DNA of 64,000 nucleotides from Anaerosporomusa subterranea (lineage in GTDB: Bacteria > Bacillota > Negativicutes > Sporomusales > Acetonemataceae): NCBI RefSeq assembly GCF_001611555.1, contig NZ_LSGP01000006.1, positions 88,088-152,087 of the forward strand, read 5' to 3'. The position numbers and the translations under genes are program-made. Position 1 is the stretch's first letter; each line of letters begins with the position of its first letter. The notes beneath the pieces are model-generated. The model had not been told where the DNA came from and ran no database searches. It saw only the letters and a list, made by a program, of their open reading frames with translations. This document shows positions 49,257 through 56,808 of this stretch, one piece after another.

Positions 49257-49282
49257 TAAAAGAGCGGGAACCCGCTCTTTTA
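49257..49282. terminator. Bidirectional intrinsic terminator
   Basis: Twelve-base arms TAAAAGAGCGGG/CCCGCTCTTTTA around AA, with A's before and T's after. It ends the small-protein transcript (+) and can also serve the aro genes approaching on the minus strand. Confidence 0.88.
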
Positions 49283-49377
49283 TTGTTTTTATATTTATAT
49301 AATGTTCGGTTTAAACCAGCTATAGACAGCAGAGGACTTGTTGCCAGTCCCCGGTCAGCTCCTCCTACACCTAACCT

Positions 49378-49827
49378 TCAACCTTTATTGTTGGTTTCGC
49401 AATTCATATCAACCAAAGCCATCAGAGCCATTACATATCCCTTAAATCCCAACCCCATTATTTGACCAACGCAGGCGGGGGCGGTGACTGAGCGATGGCG
49501 GAACTCTTCTCTGGCATGGGTATTGGAGATGTGCACCTCGATTGCCGGGATAGGAATTGCCTTGAGCGCATCATAGATCGCAATACTGTAATGCGTATAC
49601 GCAGCCGGATTGATGATAATACCGTCATATCTACCATAGGCGTTTTGTATGGCGTCAACGATTTCACCTTCGCAGTTTGACTGAAAACAATCCACAGCAA
49701 CTTTCAGTCTTTTGCCTTCTTCCTGTACCAGAGCAATCAGCTCAGAATAGCTTCTCGCCCCGTAGATCCCCGGTTCGCGAATCCCCAAAAAGTTGATGTT
49801 CGGTCCGTTAATTAGCAGAATGTTCAT
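49378..49827 (-). CDS. aroQ: 3-dehydroquinate dehydratase, type II
   Basis: 149 residues, the usual type II size. 'LLINGPNINFLGIREPGIYG' holds the catalytic Tyr region, 'FQSNCEGEIVDAI' and 'IINPAAYTHYSIAIYDAL' the substrate loop, and 'EVHISNTHAREEFRHRS' the catalytic His. It converts 3-dehydroquinate to 3-dehydroshikimate. It is the last gene of the aroF-aroB-aroEK-aroQ run; its ATG shares one base with the stop of the aroE-aroK fusion (TAATG), so translation is coupled. Confidence 0.97.
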   Translation of the reverse strand: MNILLINGPNINFLGIREPGIYGARSYSELIALVQEEGKRLKVAVDCFQSNCEGEIVDAIQNAYGRYDGIIINPAAYTHYSIAIYDALKAIPIPAIEVHISNTHAREEFRHRSVTAPACVGQIMGLGFKGYVMALMALVDMNCETNNKG

Positions 49828-51131
49828 TAGTTGCTCCTCCTTTTTAAATCCTCAAATATGCTATCTAACACTCGCTCCAGCGAGTACTTATTGAGTACTT
49901 GGCAATGGGCATAACGCTCGTATAGCGGTTTTCTTGCTTCATATAGACTATACAGCTTCCCTTTATCACCGTTAAGCAACGGTCTGCCGGTCAAATTAGA
50001 AGTGGCAATGATTTCAATTGGCCGGTCAAGATAAATCAGTCGGCCAGTAGCTTCTAAAAGAGCCATGTTTTCCGGACGGGTTACGGCGCCGCCACCAGTT
50101 GCAATAACTACCCGTCGCCTGCGACTAAACTCGCGAATTGCTTCTGTCTCCAGCCGTCGGAATGCTTCCTCGCCTTCCAGGCGGAAAATTTCCGAGATAG
50201 ATCTCCCTGCTCGTTGCTCAATATAAGGATCAGTATCACAAAACTCCCAGCCCAACCGATCGGCTGCCAATCGGCCAAATGTACTCTTACCGCTTCCCGG
50301 CATACCGATAAAGACCAAATTGTGAGTGTGTTCCGGCAAGTCGGATAAAAATTCGCATACCGGTTCCAGCAGTTCCTCAGCAATGCTGCGTCCTTGCCAG
50401 ATCTCCTCGGCGGCTACGGCTTGAGCCGCTAGCATGGTCAGCCCGTTTACCGCATAAATTCCTTGTTCGCGTCCTTCTCGCATCAGCCGTGTTTCCAGCG
50501 GATTGTAAATCAGATCAATGATTACGCCGAAACGTGTTAGCAAAGCTTTGGCCAGCGGCGTCTCATGGATATGCGGATACATGCCCACCGGGGTCGCATT
50601 GACCAAAATATCTGTGTGCGTTAGATTCGTGAGGTCATTGTAGGACAAGACATCAAAACGTCCTGCACCTGCGGGGCGGCGACTAACCAACTTCACGTTA
50701 GCCGCGCCGTGATCACTCAACCAGCAAGCCGCCGTACGGGCTGCGCCGCCTGTGCCAAGTATAACCGCCGTTTTCCCTGCCGCTTCGATTCCATGCTGTT
50801 TCAGCATCAAGCCAAACCCTGCATAGTCGGTATTATAGCCGATGGTACGACCATTTCTGAATAGAACGGTATTCACTGCGCCAAGTGCACGCGCCTCATC
50901 AGTCAGCTCATCAAGTAAAGGGATAATTTTCATCTTGTAAGGAATTGTGACATTGACTCCGCCCGATCCCAACAGTATCAGCCCATATAACGCGTCAGCC
51001 AATTTATCAGGAGGCACAGGGAACAAAGAATACGACGCTTCAATGTTCAGCTGTCGAAAAAGGAAACCATGAATCTCCGGAGAGATACTGTGTGAAAGTG
51101 TTTCCCCTAGCAAACCGTAAAATCTCATCAT
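49827..51131 (-). CDS. aroE: Shikimate dehydrogenase-shikimate kinase fusion (AroE-AroK)
   Basis: 434 residues: a complete AroE (about 1-265) fused to a complete shikimate kinase (about 270-434). AroE shows 'GETLSHSISPEIHGFLF', 'GGVNVTIPYK', 'GYNTDYAGF', the NADP loop 'LGTGGAARTAACWL' and 'NGLTMLAAQA'. The kinase has the P-loop 'GMPGSGKSTFG', 'DTDPYIEQRAG', the substrate Arg region 'EEAFRRLE' and 'ATGGGAVTRPEN'. The fusion joins two consecutive pathway steps. The kinase domain is clearly related to the separate AroK at 53481, so it probably arose from the same ancestor by duplication. Confidence 0.96.
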   Translation of the reverse strand: MMRFYGLLGETLSHSISPEIHGFLFRQLNIEASYSLFPVPPDKLADALYGLILLGSGGVNVTIPYKMKIIPLLDELTDEARALGAVNTVLFRNGRTIGYNTDYAGFGLMLKQHGIEAAGKTAVILGTGGAARTAACWLSDHGAANVKLVSRRPAGAGRFDVLSYNDLTNLTHTDILVNATPVGMYPHIHETPLAKALLTRFGVIIDLIYNPLETRLMREGREQGIYAVNGLTMLAAQAVAAEEIWQGRSIAEELLEPVCEFLSDLPEHTHNLVFIGMPGSGKSTFGRLAADRLGWEFCDTDPYIEQRAGRSISEIFRLEGEEAFRRLETEAIREFSRRRRVVIATGGGAVTRPENMALLEATGRLIYLDRPIEIIATSNLTGRPLLNGDKGKLYSLYEARKPLYERYAHCQVLNKYSLERVLDSIFEDLKRRSN

Positions 51132-51145
51132 CGATACCTCCTAGC

Positions 51146-52210
51146 TTATAGAAAAGCGTCTGCCACATCATTTAACCTAATTCGAATCACGTCTGCCTGA
51201 CCAAGCGCCCGAAGCACAACAAGCTGTAATCCGTCTGTTGCGTTCTTTTTATCTAGCGTCATAGCGTTAAACAACGCTGTTCGATCCCAACCCTCAGTCT
51301 CAATCGGCAGCCCCTGCCCTATGAGCGCTTCACGCAGCCTGGCAGCAGTTCCTGGTTGGCTTAGGCCGAGCATTTCGCTACGCTCAGTGATTTTGGCCAT
51401 GCCAATGGCGACTGCCTCGCCGTGAGTATAGGTTTGATAACGATAAACCTGTTCAATTGCATGGCCGATACTGTGGCCAAAGTTTAAAATCATCCGTCTG
51501 CCAATGTCTTTTTCATCTTCTTCCACCACATCCCGCTTGATGCGGCAACAGGCCGCAATCACACGATCTGCCTGACTTAAGAACTCCTCTCGGCTGCGGC
51601 AATCCACCAACTGCTCAAACAAATTCCAGTCGGCGATCGCGCCATACTTGATCGTCTCCGCCATCCCATCGCGCAACGTCCGCTGGGGTAAACTGCGGAG
51701 AAGTTCCGGATCGATAAGCACCACCGCAGGCTGGTAGAAGGCGCCAACCAAATTCTTGCCCTGCGGCAGATTGATCGCTGTCTTACCGCCCACGCTGCTA
51801 TCTATCTGCGCTAACAAAGTAGTTGGAATTTGCACATAGGCTATGCCGCGCAGATATGTCGCCGCCGCGAACCCTGTCAAATCGCCCACTACTCCACCGC
51901 CAAAAGCGATCACGAGATCTGAGCGAGTCAGCTTAGCCTCTAAAAACGAACTATATAGTTTTTCCAGCATGGCAAGCGACTTACTGGTTTCACCAGGCGG
52001 GATAATGAATTTCGCAACTTGAAAACCAGCCGCCGTTAGATTCATAACAAGGCGTTCTCCGTACAGACCATCGACAGTTTCATCTGTCACTATAACAACC
52101 TTTTTACTGGCTGTCACTTGACAGAGCAGTTTATCCGCCTGACACAGCAGCCCGTTTGCAATGCATATGTCATAAGAGACATCTGGCAACTTAACCGTGA
52201 TTTTCTCCAC
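51146..52210 (-). CDS. aroB: 3-dehydroquinate synthase
   Basis: 354 residues. The NAD and metal sites are plain: 'IPPGETSKSLAMLEKLY', 'AFGGGVVGDLTGFAAATYLR', 'PTTLLAQIDSSVGGKTAIN', 'GMAETIKYG' (metal Glu), 'FGHSIGHAIE' and 'THGEAVAIGM' (metal His). It converts DAHP to 3-dehydroquinate. It begins 17 bases after aroF and ends 14 bases before the aroE-aroK fusion, in one run. Confidence 0.97.
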   Translation of the reverse strand: MEKITVKLPDVSYDICIANGLLCQADKLLCQVTASKKVVIVTDETVDGLYGERLVMNLTAAGFQVAKFIIPPGETSKSLAMLEKLYSSFLEAKLTRSDLVIAFGGGVVGDLTGFAAATYLRGIAYVQIPTTLLAQIDSSVGGKTAINLPQGKNLVGAFYQPAVVLIDPELLRSLPQRTLRDGMAETIKYGAIADWNLFEQLVDCRSREEFLSQADRVIAACCRIKRDVVEEDEKDIGRRMILNFGHSIGHAIEQVYRYQTYTHGEAVAIGMAKITERSEMLGLSQPGTAARLREALIGQGLPIETEGWDRTALFNAMTLDKKNATDGLQLVVLRALGQADVIRIRLNDVADAFL

Positions 52211-52227
52211 TATAACCTCTCCCTACT

Positions 52228-53241
52228 TCAAATAACACGCCGTTCAATGCGAGCCAGTTCCCTGAGTGATTGCATTAAAACCGCGAAGCGCTCTGGCTTG
52301 ATAGACTGTGCGCCATCGCATTTTGCATTAGTGGGATCATTGTGAACTTCGATCATCACACCATCTGCACCGACGGCAATTGCCGCCTTTGACAACGCTT
52401 CCACCATCCACCACATTCCTGCAGCATGGCTGGGATCAACCACGACCGGCAAATGGCTTAACCGTTTCAGAGCCAGCACGGCGCTTAAATCGAGCGTATT
52501 GCGGGTATAGGTTTCAAATGTGCGAATACCTCGTTCACAAAGGATGACATTCTCGTTTCCTTCTGCCATGATGTATTCGGCAGACATCAATAATTCCTCA
52601 ATGGTGGCGCTGAGGCCGCGTTTCAGCAGCACGGGTTTGCTTGTCTTGCCTACTTCCTTTAGCAGGTCAAAGTTTTGCATATTCCTTGCCCCGATTTGGA
52701 TGACGTCCACCGTCTCCACAAACTGTTCAAGCATTTGGATAGACATCAGCTCAGACACAATCGGCAGTCCAGTTTCCTGTCGGGCAATCTTCAGCAGTTC
52801 GAGCCCTTCTTCACGCATGCCCTGAAAACTGTAGGGAGAAGTGCGAGGCTTGAATGCGCCGCCGCGCAGCAGGGTCGCTCCGGATTCCTTAACTTGCCTG
52901 GCAATGCCGACAATTTGTGCTTCACTTTCCACCGAACAGGGCCCGGCAATAACGGCCAGCCGCTCGCCGCCGACTTCGGCGCCTTCGATAGAGATGACAG
53001 TGTTTTCCGGATGAAACATCCGGTTCGCTTTTTTATACGGTTCCTGAACTGATAAGACTTTATCCACATACGTTTTGTTCAATAGACGGTCTCTATCCAA
53101 GCGTCCGGTGTCACCTACCACGCCAAAGACCAGAATAAATTTTCCCTGAATAGGCCAGATAGAACAAGCTTCCTTCTCTACCTCTGCCTTTAATTCTTCA
53201 ATCTGCGCCTGAGTTGCTGAGGGGTGCAGGACAATTACCAT
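52228..53241 (-). CDS. aroF: DAHP synthase with N-terminal regulatory domain
   Basis: 337 residues of the type I-beta DAHP synthase group. Residues 1-70 form the small ferredoxin-like regulatory domain found in Thermotoga-type enzymes, where it mediates Tyr/Phe inhibition. The barrel has 'VIAGPCSVES', 'LRGGAFKPRTSPYSFQG', 'IQIGARNMQNFDLLKE', 'LLKRGLSATIEELL' and 'VVVDPSHAAG'. It catalyses the first committed step. Transcription must pass the terminator at 53263-53292, which follows a Phe/Tyr-rich leader peptide; GGAGGAAAAACT precedes the ATG. Confidence 0.97.
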   Translation of the reverse strand: MVIVLHPSATQAQIEELKAEVEKEACSIWPIQGKFILVFGVVGDTGRLDRDRLLNKTYVDKVLSVQEPYKKANRMFHPENTVISIEGAEVGGERLAVIAGPCSVESEAQIVGIARQVKESGATLLRGGAFKPRTSPYSFQGMREEGLELLKIARQETGLPIVSELMSIQMLEQFVETVDVIQIGARNMQNFDLLKEVGKTSKPVLLKRGLSATIEELLMSAEYIMAEGNENVILCERGIRTFETYTRNTLDLSAVLALKRLSHLPVVVDPSHAAGMWWMVEALSKAAIAVGADGVMIEVHNDPTNAKCDGAQSIKPERFAVLMQSLRELARIERRVI

Positions 53242-53262
53242 TAGTTTTTCCTCCTTTTTTTA

Positions 53263-53292
53263 GAAAAAAAATGAGACTCATTTGAGTCTCAT
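53263..53292 (-). terminator. Attenuator terminator before aroF
   Basis: On the minus strand ATGAGACTCA/TGAGTCTCAT pair around AA, followed by eight T's. It lies between the leader peptide stop (53319) and aroF (53241). The sequence upstream contains CCGAA and TTCGG blocks that could form an alternative pairing. Confidence 0.92.
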
Positions 53293-53318
53293 TCCGAACG
53301 CGTAGTTTTAGTCTTCGT

Positions 53319-53453
53319 TCAGATCATTCGGCTCATTGGCAGCGGTACTATGCACTTTCTCCAAGGGAAATAGCCCACGCTATAAAAATAGCCCAGGCTA
53401 AAGCTAAAAAAGTATACGACTTGCTTTTGTAAGGTAGTAGTTGAAATGATCAT
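53319..53453 (-). CDS. Aromatic leader peptide 1 (upstream of aroF)
   Basis: A 44-residue ORF with GGAGG five bases before its ATG. Residues 14-31 hold ten aromatics, 'YFFSFSLGYFYSVGYF' followed by Pro-Trp, and the stop is 27 bases before the terminator stem. Such Phe/Tyr-loaded leaders stall ribosomes when charged aromatic tRNA is scarce and so prevent termination. It starts only 28 bases after the aroK stop, so it is an internal leader unless a promoter lies within aroK. It is 29/44 identical to the second leader at 56563. Confidence 0.85.
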   Translation of the reverse strand: MIISTTTLQKQVVYFFSFSLGYFYSVGYFPWRKCIVPLPMSRMI

Positions 53454-53480
53454 AACATCCTCCACCATCCAGTCCTCTGC

Positions 53481-53993
53481 CTAAATTGCCGTAAGAATAG
53501 TCTCAACAACTCTATCGAGGGGCTGCACATTCGCAACCCTGCAGTTGGCATATTGTTCGTATAACGGCTTACGCTGATCAAACAAGACATATAGTCTGCG
53601 GCTGTCGCCAGCTAGCAGCGGCCGATCGTGCAAATTGCAGGCTGCGATCACGTCAAGCGGCCGGTCCAAATAGATCAACCGGCCTGTTGCAGCCAGCATC
53701 GCCATATTCTCTGGTCGGGTGACGGCGCCGCCGCCGGTAGCGATGACTACCCGCCGCCTTTGGCAGCACTCGCGGATGGTTTCTGTTTCCAGACACCGGA
53801 AGGCTTCTTCACCATCGGTATGGAAAATCTCGCTAACCTTCCGTCCGGTTCGCTGCTCGATAAGCGGGTCAGTATCGTAGAATTCCCAACCCAGACGTTC
53901 TGCAGTCAAACGGCCTAGAGTGCTCTTGCCACTGCCTGGCATCCCGATGAAAACGACATTTTGCTTTTCAACCAATCGTTCTTGCATTTGCAT
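53481..53993 (-). CDS. aroK: Shikimate kinase (separate copy)
   Basis: 170 residues, the typical AroK length. P-loop 'GMPGSGKSTLG', 'DTDPLIEQRTG', 'EEAFRCLETETI' and 'ATGGGAVTRPENMAML' match the kinase half of the AroE-AroK fusion almost motif for motif, so the cell has two shikimate kinases in one locus. It phosphorylates shikimate at O3. The ATG at 53993 has AGGAGG eight bases upstream, and that site directly follows an octanucleotide repeat array. It is the third gene of the aroA-aroC-aroK run. Confidence 0.96.
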   Translation of the reverse strand: MQMQERLVEKQNVVFIGMPGSGKSTLGRLTAERLGWEFYDTDPLIEQRTGRKVSEIFHTDGEEAFRCLETETIRECCQRRRVVIATGGGAVTRPENMAMLAATGRLIYLDRPLDVIAACNLHDRPLLAGDSRRLYVLFDQRKPLYEQYANCRVANVQPLDRVVETILTAI

Positions 53994-54004
53994 ACTACTT
54001 TCCT

Positions 54005-54052
54005 CCTACTATCCTACTATCCTACTATCCTACTATTCTACAATCCTACAAC
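54005..54052. repeat. Octanucleotide tandem repeat between aroC and aroK
   Basis: Four perfect CCTACTAT units (54005-54036) then two degenerate ones (54037-54052). The array overlaps the aroC stop and abuts the ribosome site of aroK on the minus strand. Copy-number change would alter aroC-aroK spacing but not coding frame. Confidence 0.9.
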
Positions 54053-55113
54053 ATATCCCAAATAGCTAATCCAATCACCGCTTCAACAACCGGCACTGCC
54101 CGGGGAACGATACATGGGTCATGGCGTCCTTTTATCACTAAAACTTCGGTATCGCCATTGGCATTAAGCGTATTTTGCTGTCTGGCAATTGATGGTGTCG
54201 GCTTAAACGCTGCTCGCAGCAGCAGCGGCATCCCACTGGTGATACCGCCCAAGATACCGCCGTTGTTATTAGTGGCAGTCTGTATCTTGTCAGCATGTTT
54301 AACAAAGCTATCATTTGCCTGGTGGCCGCGCATACCGGCCAATGCAAAACCTGCACCAAACTCCACGCCTTTGACTGCCGGAATCGAGAATAACAAATGC
54401 GCCAATACGCTTTCTACAGAATCAAAAAATGGGTCTCCCATTCCAGCCGGCAGCCCGATGACAGCTGCCTCGATCACTCCGCCTACTGAATCGTCTTGCT
54501 CTCTGGCTGAGTGAATGGCCTGACGCATACTAGCCGCAGCCTCTAGGTCAAGAGTGGGAAAACCAGACTTGCCTAACTCGGCGAGCGTAGTTTCAGAGAT
54601 AGCAACTGGATCAAAGGCTGTATCTTTTACATCACCGATTTGCGCGATATGCGCCCCGATGCTAATACCTGCAGCTGTCAGCAATTGCTTGGCGATAGCC
54701 CCTGCGAATACCAGCGGTGCAGTCAGGCGACCGGAGAAGTGGCCGCCTCCGCGCGGGTCATTGTGTCCGCCATATTTGATAAACCCTGTGTAGTCGGCGT
54801 GCCCTGGCCGGAATACACGCGGCTCAGCAGCATAATCGGCAGAACGAGTATCACTGTTTTTTATCATTGCACAAAGCGGTGAGCCGTCTGTCCGTCCCTG
54901 GTATAAGCCGCTGATGATACTCACTGCATCAGTCTCAGTCCTAGGGGTTGTCAAGTCGCTCTGACCAGGGGCTCGCCGCGCCATTTCTCGCTGTATCAAA
55001 GTTTGGTCCAACATAACGCCGGCAGGCAGTCCGTCAATCACTATGCCGATTCCCACGCCATGGCTCTCGCCAAAAATCGTATAGCGAACTTTTCTACCCC
55101 ATACTGCGCTCAT
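54046..55113 (-). CDS. aroC: Chorismate synthase
   Basis: 355 residues with all three chorismate synthase signatures: 'GESHGVGIGIVIDGLPAG' at the N-terminus, 'SRPGHADYTG'-like 'FRPGHADYTGFIKYGG' and 'HNDPRGGGHFSGRLTAP', then 'NNNGGILGGITSGMPL' and 'GRHDPCIVPRAVPVVEA' at the end. It uses reduced FMN to turn EPSP into chorismate. It overlaps aroA by 20 bases and is followed by aroK. Confidence 0.97.
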   Translation of the reverse strand: MSAVWGRKVRYTIFGESHGVGIGIVIDGLPAGVMLDQTLIQREMARRAPGQSDLTTPRTETDAVSIISGLYQGRTDGSPLCAMIKNSDTRSADYAAEPRVFRPGHADYTGFIKYGGHNDPRGGGHFSGRLTAPLVFAGAIAKQLLTAAGISIGAHIAQIGDVKDTAFDPVAISETTLAELGKSGFPTLDLEAAASMRQAIHSAREQDDSVGGVIEAAVIGLPAGMGDPFFDSVESVLAHLLFSIPAVKGVEFGAGFALAGMRGHQANDSFVKHADKIQTATNNNGGILGGITSGMPLLLRAAFKPTPSIARQQNTLNANGDTEVLVIKGRHDPCIVPRAVPVVEAVIGLAIWDML

Positions 55114-56371
55114 TGACCATCCCTCCTAAACTGACAAAATCCTGCCAGAATCCTGGATATGATTTCTTAACACACTCAGCGCCGTGAATCAGAACCGGCT
55201 GTTTACAGCGGATAGAAGCAATCGCTAAGGCCATCGCAATGCGGTGATCCTGCCAACTATCAACCTCACCGCCATCAAGCTGAGGCTTGCCTTGAATAAC
55301 GAGGGAATCTCCGTCTTCTCTGATGTCTGCACCGAGCTTGCTTAACTCACGAGCAGTAGAGGCCAGACGATCAGATTCCTTGATTCGCAAGCGTCCGGCC
55401 CGGATAATACGGGTTTCGCCTTTGCTAAGGCTTGCCAAGACAGCCAGCACCGGGACTAAATCCGGGCAATCGGCTGCATCAATGACGGTACCGTGAGTAG
55501 CTGTTGGTGACGCTGTAAGGACCCCATCGACAAATCGGATTGAGCCGCCGGCGGTGTTTATCAAGCTGGCGATCACCTTATCGCCTTGCAAAGAGGCCTC
55601 TGACAAGCTACAGCAATTCACCACTTCACCCCCGATCGTACCGGCTACCAACCAAAACGCTGCCTGTGAAAAGTCTCCCTCAACCGTATAGTCACGCGGT
55701 TTATACGTCTGGCCACCGCGGATATAAAACTCCCGGTACTCGCAATGGCTAGTCGTTACTCCAAACTTGGCCAGAGCCGACAGGGTCAGGTCGACATAGC
55801 CCTTCGACTCTAACGGAGTAGTTATATTGATGGTGGAGTTTCCCGGCAAAAGCGGCAGGGCGAACAGCAAGCCGGACAGGAACTGGGAACTGACATCACC
55901 ACGCAAGTTAAACTGGCCAGACTTCAGTCGCCCCTGCACAGTTACCGGGAGGCCGCCGCCACTTTCCCAACCGAGTCCTTGCTGCCGACAGATATCCGCG
56001 TATTCAGTAATCGGACGCTCGGCCAATCTGCCGCGGCCGGTGAAAGTCACCCTCTGATTCCCGAGCAGCGCTAACGGAATGAGAAACCGCAAGGTTGAAC
56101 CAGACTCGCCGCAATCAATACTTGTTTCAGCGGGATTAACGCCGCCAGCTCCGGTAATTACCAGCCTGTCATCGTCAATGCGGATAACCGCACCCATTGC
56201 CCGCATGCCTTGAATTGTCACATTGATATCATCAGAGAGAGTAGCTCCCTCGACGATTGATGTCCCTTGCGCCAACCCGGCGCAGATCACAGCCCGATGG
56301 CCCATGCTCTTCGAAGCCGGAACCGTTACATTCCCCTGTAGTTTCGCCGGAGTAATCAATACATCAGCCAT
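55094..56371 (-). CDS. aroA: EPSP synthase
   Basis: About 425 residues from the ATG at 56371, which has GGAGG eight bases upstream; the ATG at 56386 overlaps that site. EPSP synthase landmarks: 'VPASKSMGHRAVICAGLAQG', 'ESGSTLRFLIPLALL', 'GRGRLAERPI', 'SSQFLSGLLFALPLL', 'IKESDRL' and 'DSWQDHRIAMALAIAS'. It joins PEP to shikimate-3-phosphate. The second position of the first signature reads 'GHRA' as in the family's variant enzymes. It is first in aroA-aroC-aroK, behind a leader peptide and attenuator. Confidence 0.97.
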   Translation of the reverse strand: MADVLITPAKLQGNVTVPASKSMGHRAVICAGLAQGTSIVEGATLSDDINVTIQGMRAMGAVIRIDDDRLVITGAGGVNPAETSIDCGESGSTLRFLIPLALLGNQRVTFTGRGRLAERPITEYADICRQQGLGWESGGGLPVTVQGRLKSGQFNLRGDVSSQFLSGLLFALPLLPGNSTINITTPLESKGYVDLTLSALAKFGVTTSHCEYREFYIRGGQTYKPRDYTVEGDFSQAAFWLVAGTIGGEVVNCCSLSEASLQGDKVIASLINTAGGSIRFVDGVLTASPTATHGTVIDAADCPDLVPVLAVLASLSKGETRIIRAGRLRIKESDRLASTARELSKLGADIREDGDSLVIQGKPQLDGGEVDSWQDHRIAMALAIASIRCKQPVLIHGAECVKKSYPGFWQDFVSLGGMVNERSMG

Positions 56372-56405
56372 CTCTATTGCCTCCATATTATGCCGTATAT
56401 AAGCA

Positions 56406-56455
56406 GCAACCCTCTGTGACCACTCTGCGACCTCTGCGTACTCTGTGGTTAATTG
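56406..56455. repeat. Dispersed 'CAGAGTACRCAGAG' repeat, reverse copy
   Basis: Reads 'AACCCTCTGTGACCACTC' then 'CTCTGCGTACTCTGTGGTT', the reverse of the motif at 41250. It lies between the aroA start and the attenuator, so it would be transcribed in the aroA leader mRNA. Confidence 0.75.
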
Positions 56456-56502
56456 TAACGCTCTCCATATCCCTCGACAACCTCTTTAGGCTCAATCTTT
56501 GG

Positions 56503-56532
56503 TAAAAAAAATAAGACTCATATGAGTCTTAT
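56503..56532 (-). terminator. Attenuator terminator before aroA
   Basis: On the minus strand ATAAGACTCA/TGAGTCTTAT pair around TA, followed by eight T's. The stem is near-identical to the one before aroF (53263-53292). AAGCT and CGAA blocks just upstream can pair with TTCGAGCTT, a possible antiterminator or pause hairpin. Confidence 0.9.
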
Positions 56533-56562
56533 CAAGCTCGAAACGTTCAATTTTCGCTTCGG

Positions 56563-56697
56563 TCAGCTTATTCGGCTCATCGCCAGTGTTGCTATACACT
56601 TTTTCATATAGAAGTAACCCACGCTATAAAAATAGCCCAGGCTAAAGCTAAAAAAGTATGAGCATTGCCACTGTAAACCGATAGTTGAAGCCGCCAT
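56563..56697 (-). CDS. Aromatic leader peptide 2 (upstream of aroA)
   Basis: A 44-residue ORF from the ATG at 56697 with GGAGG five bases upstream. Its centre 'YFFSFSLGYFYSVGYF' is identical over 16 residues to leader 1, and the DNA there differs at only a few bases. It then reads 'YMKKCIATLAMSRIS', where leader 1 has 'PWRKCIVPLPMSRMI'. A longer reading to 56802 has no ribosome site and crosses the promoter, so I reject it. A perfect promoter precedes it and the attenuator follows 30 bases after the stop. Confidence 0.87.
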   Translation of the reverse strand: MAASTIGLQWQCSYFFSFSLGYFYSVGYFYMKKCIATLAMSRIS

Positions 56698-56739
56698 AAT
56701 GACCTCCGCTGTGTTACACAGATTGATAGAATTGTTTTC

Positions 56740-56768
56740 ATTATACCCAGACTGTTGTTTAGTGTCAA
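56740..56768 (-). promoter_or_regulatory. Consensus sigma-A promoter for the aro cluster
   Basis: On the minus strand TTGACA (56763-56768), a 17-base spacer and TATAAT (56740-56745), all perfect consensus. Transcription should start near 56733, about 35 bases before the leader peptide ATG. Confidence 0.93.
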
Positions 56769-56808
56769 TAGCATCAGAATAAAAAATGTATAAAGTGATC
56801 AATAATGC

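Noticed and set aside
54005..54052. CRISPR-like array
   Set aside because: The units are 8 bases with no spacers and there are no cas genes; it is a simple tandem repeat.
56563..56802. 79-residue reading of leader peptide 2
   Set aside because: The upstream ATG lies before the consensus promoter, so that start would not be in the mRNA. The 44-codon reading has a ribosome site and aligns end to end with leader 1.
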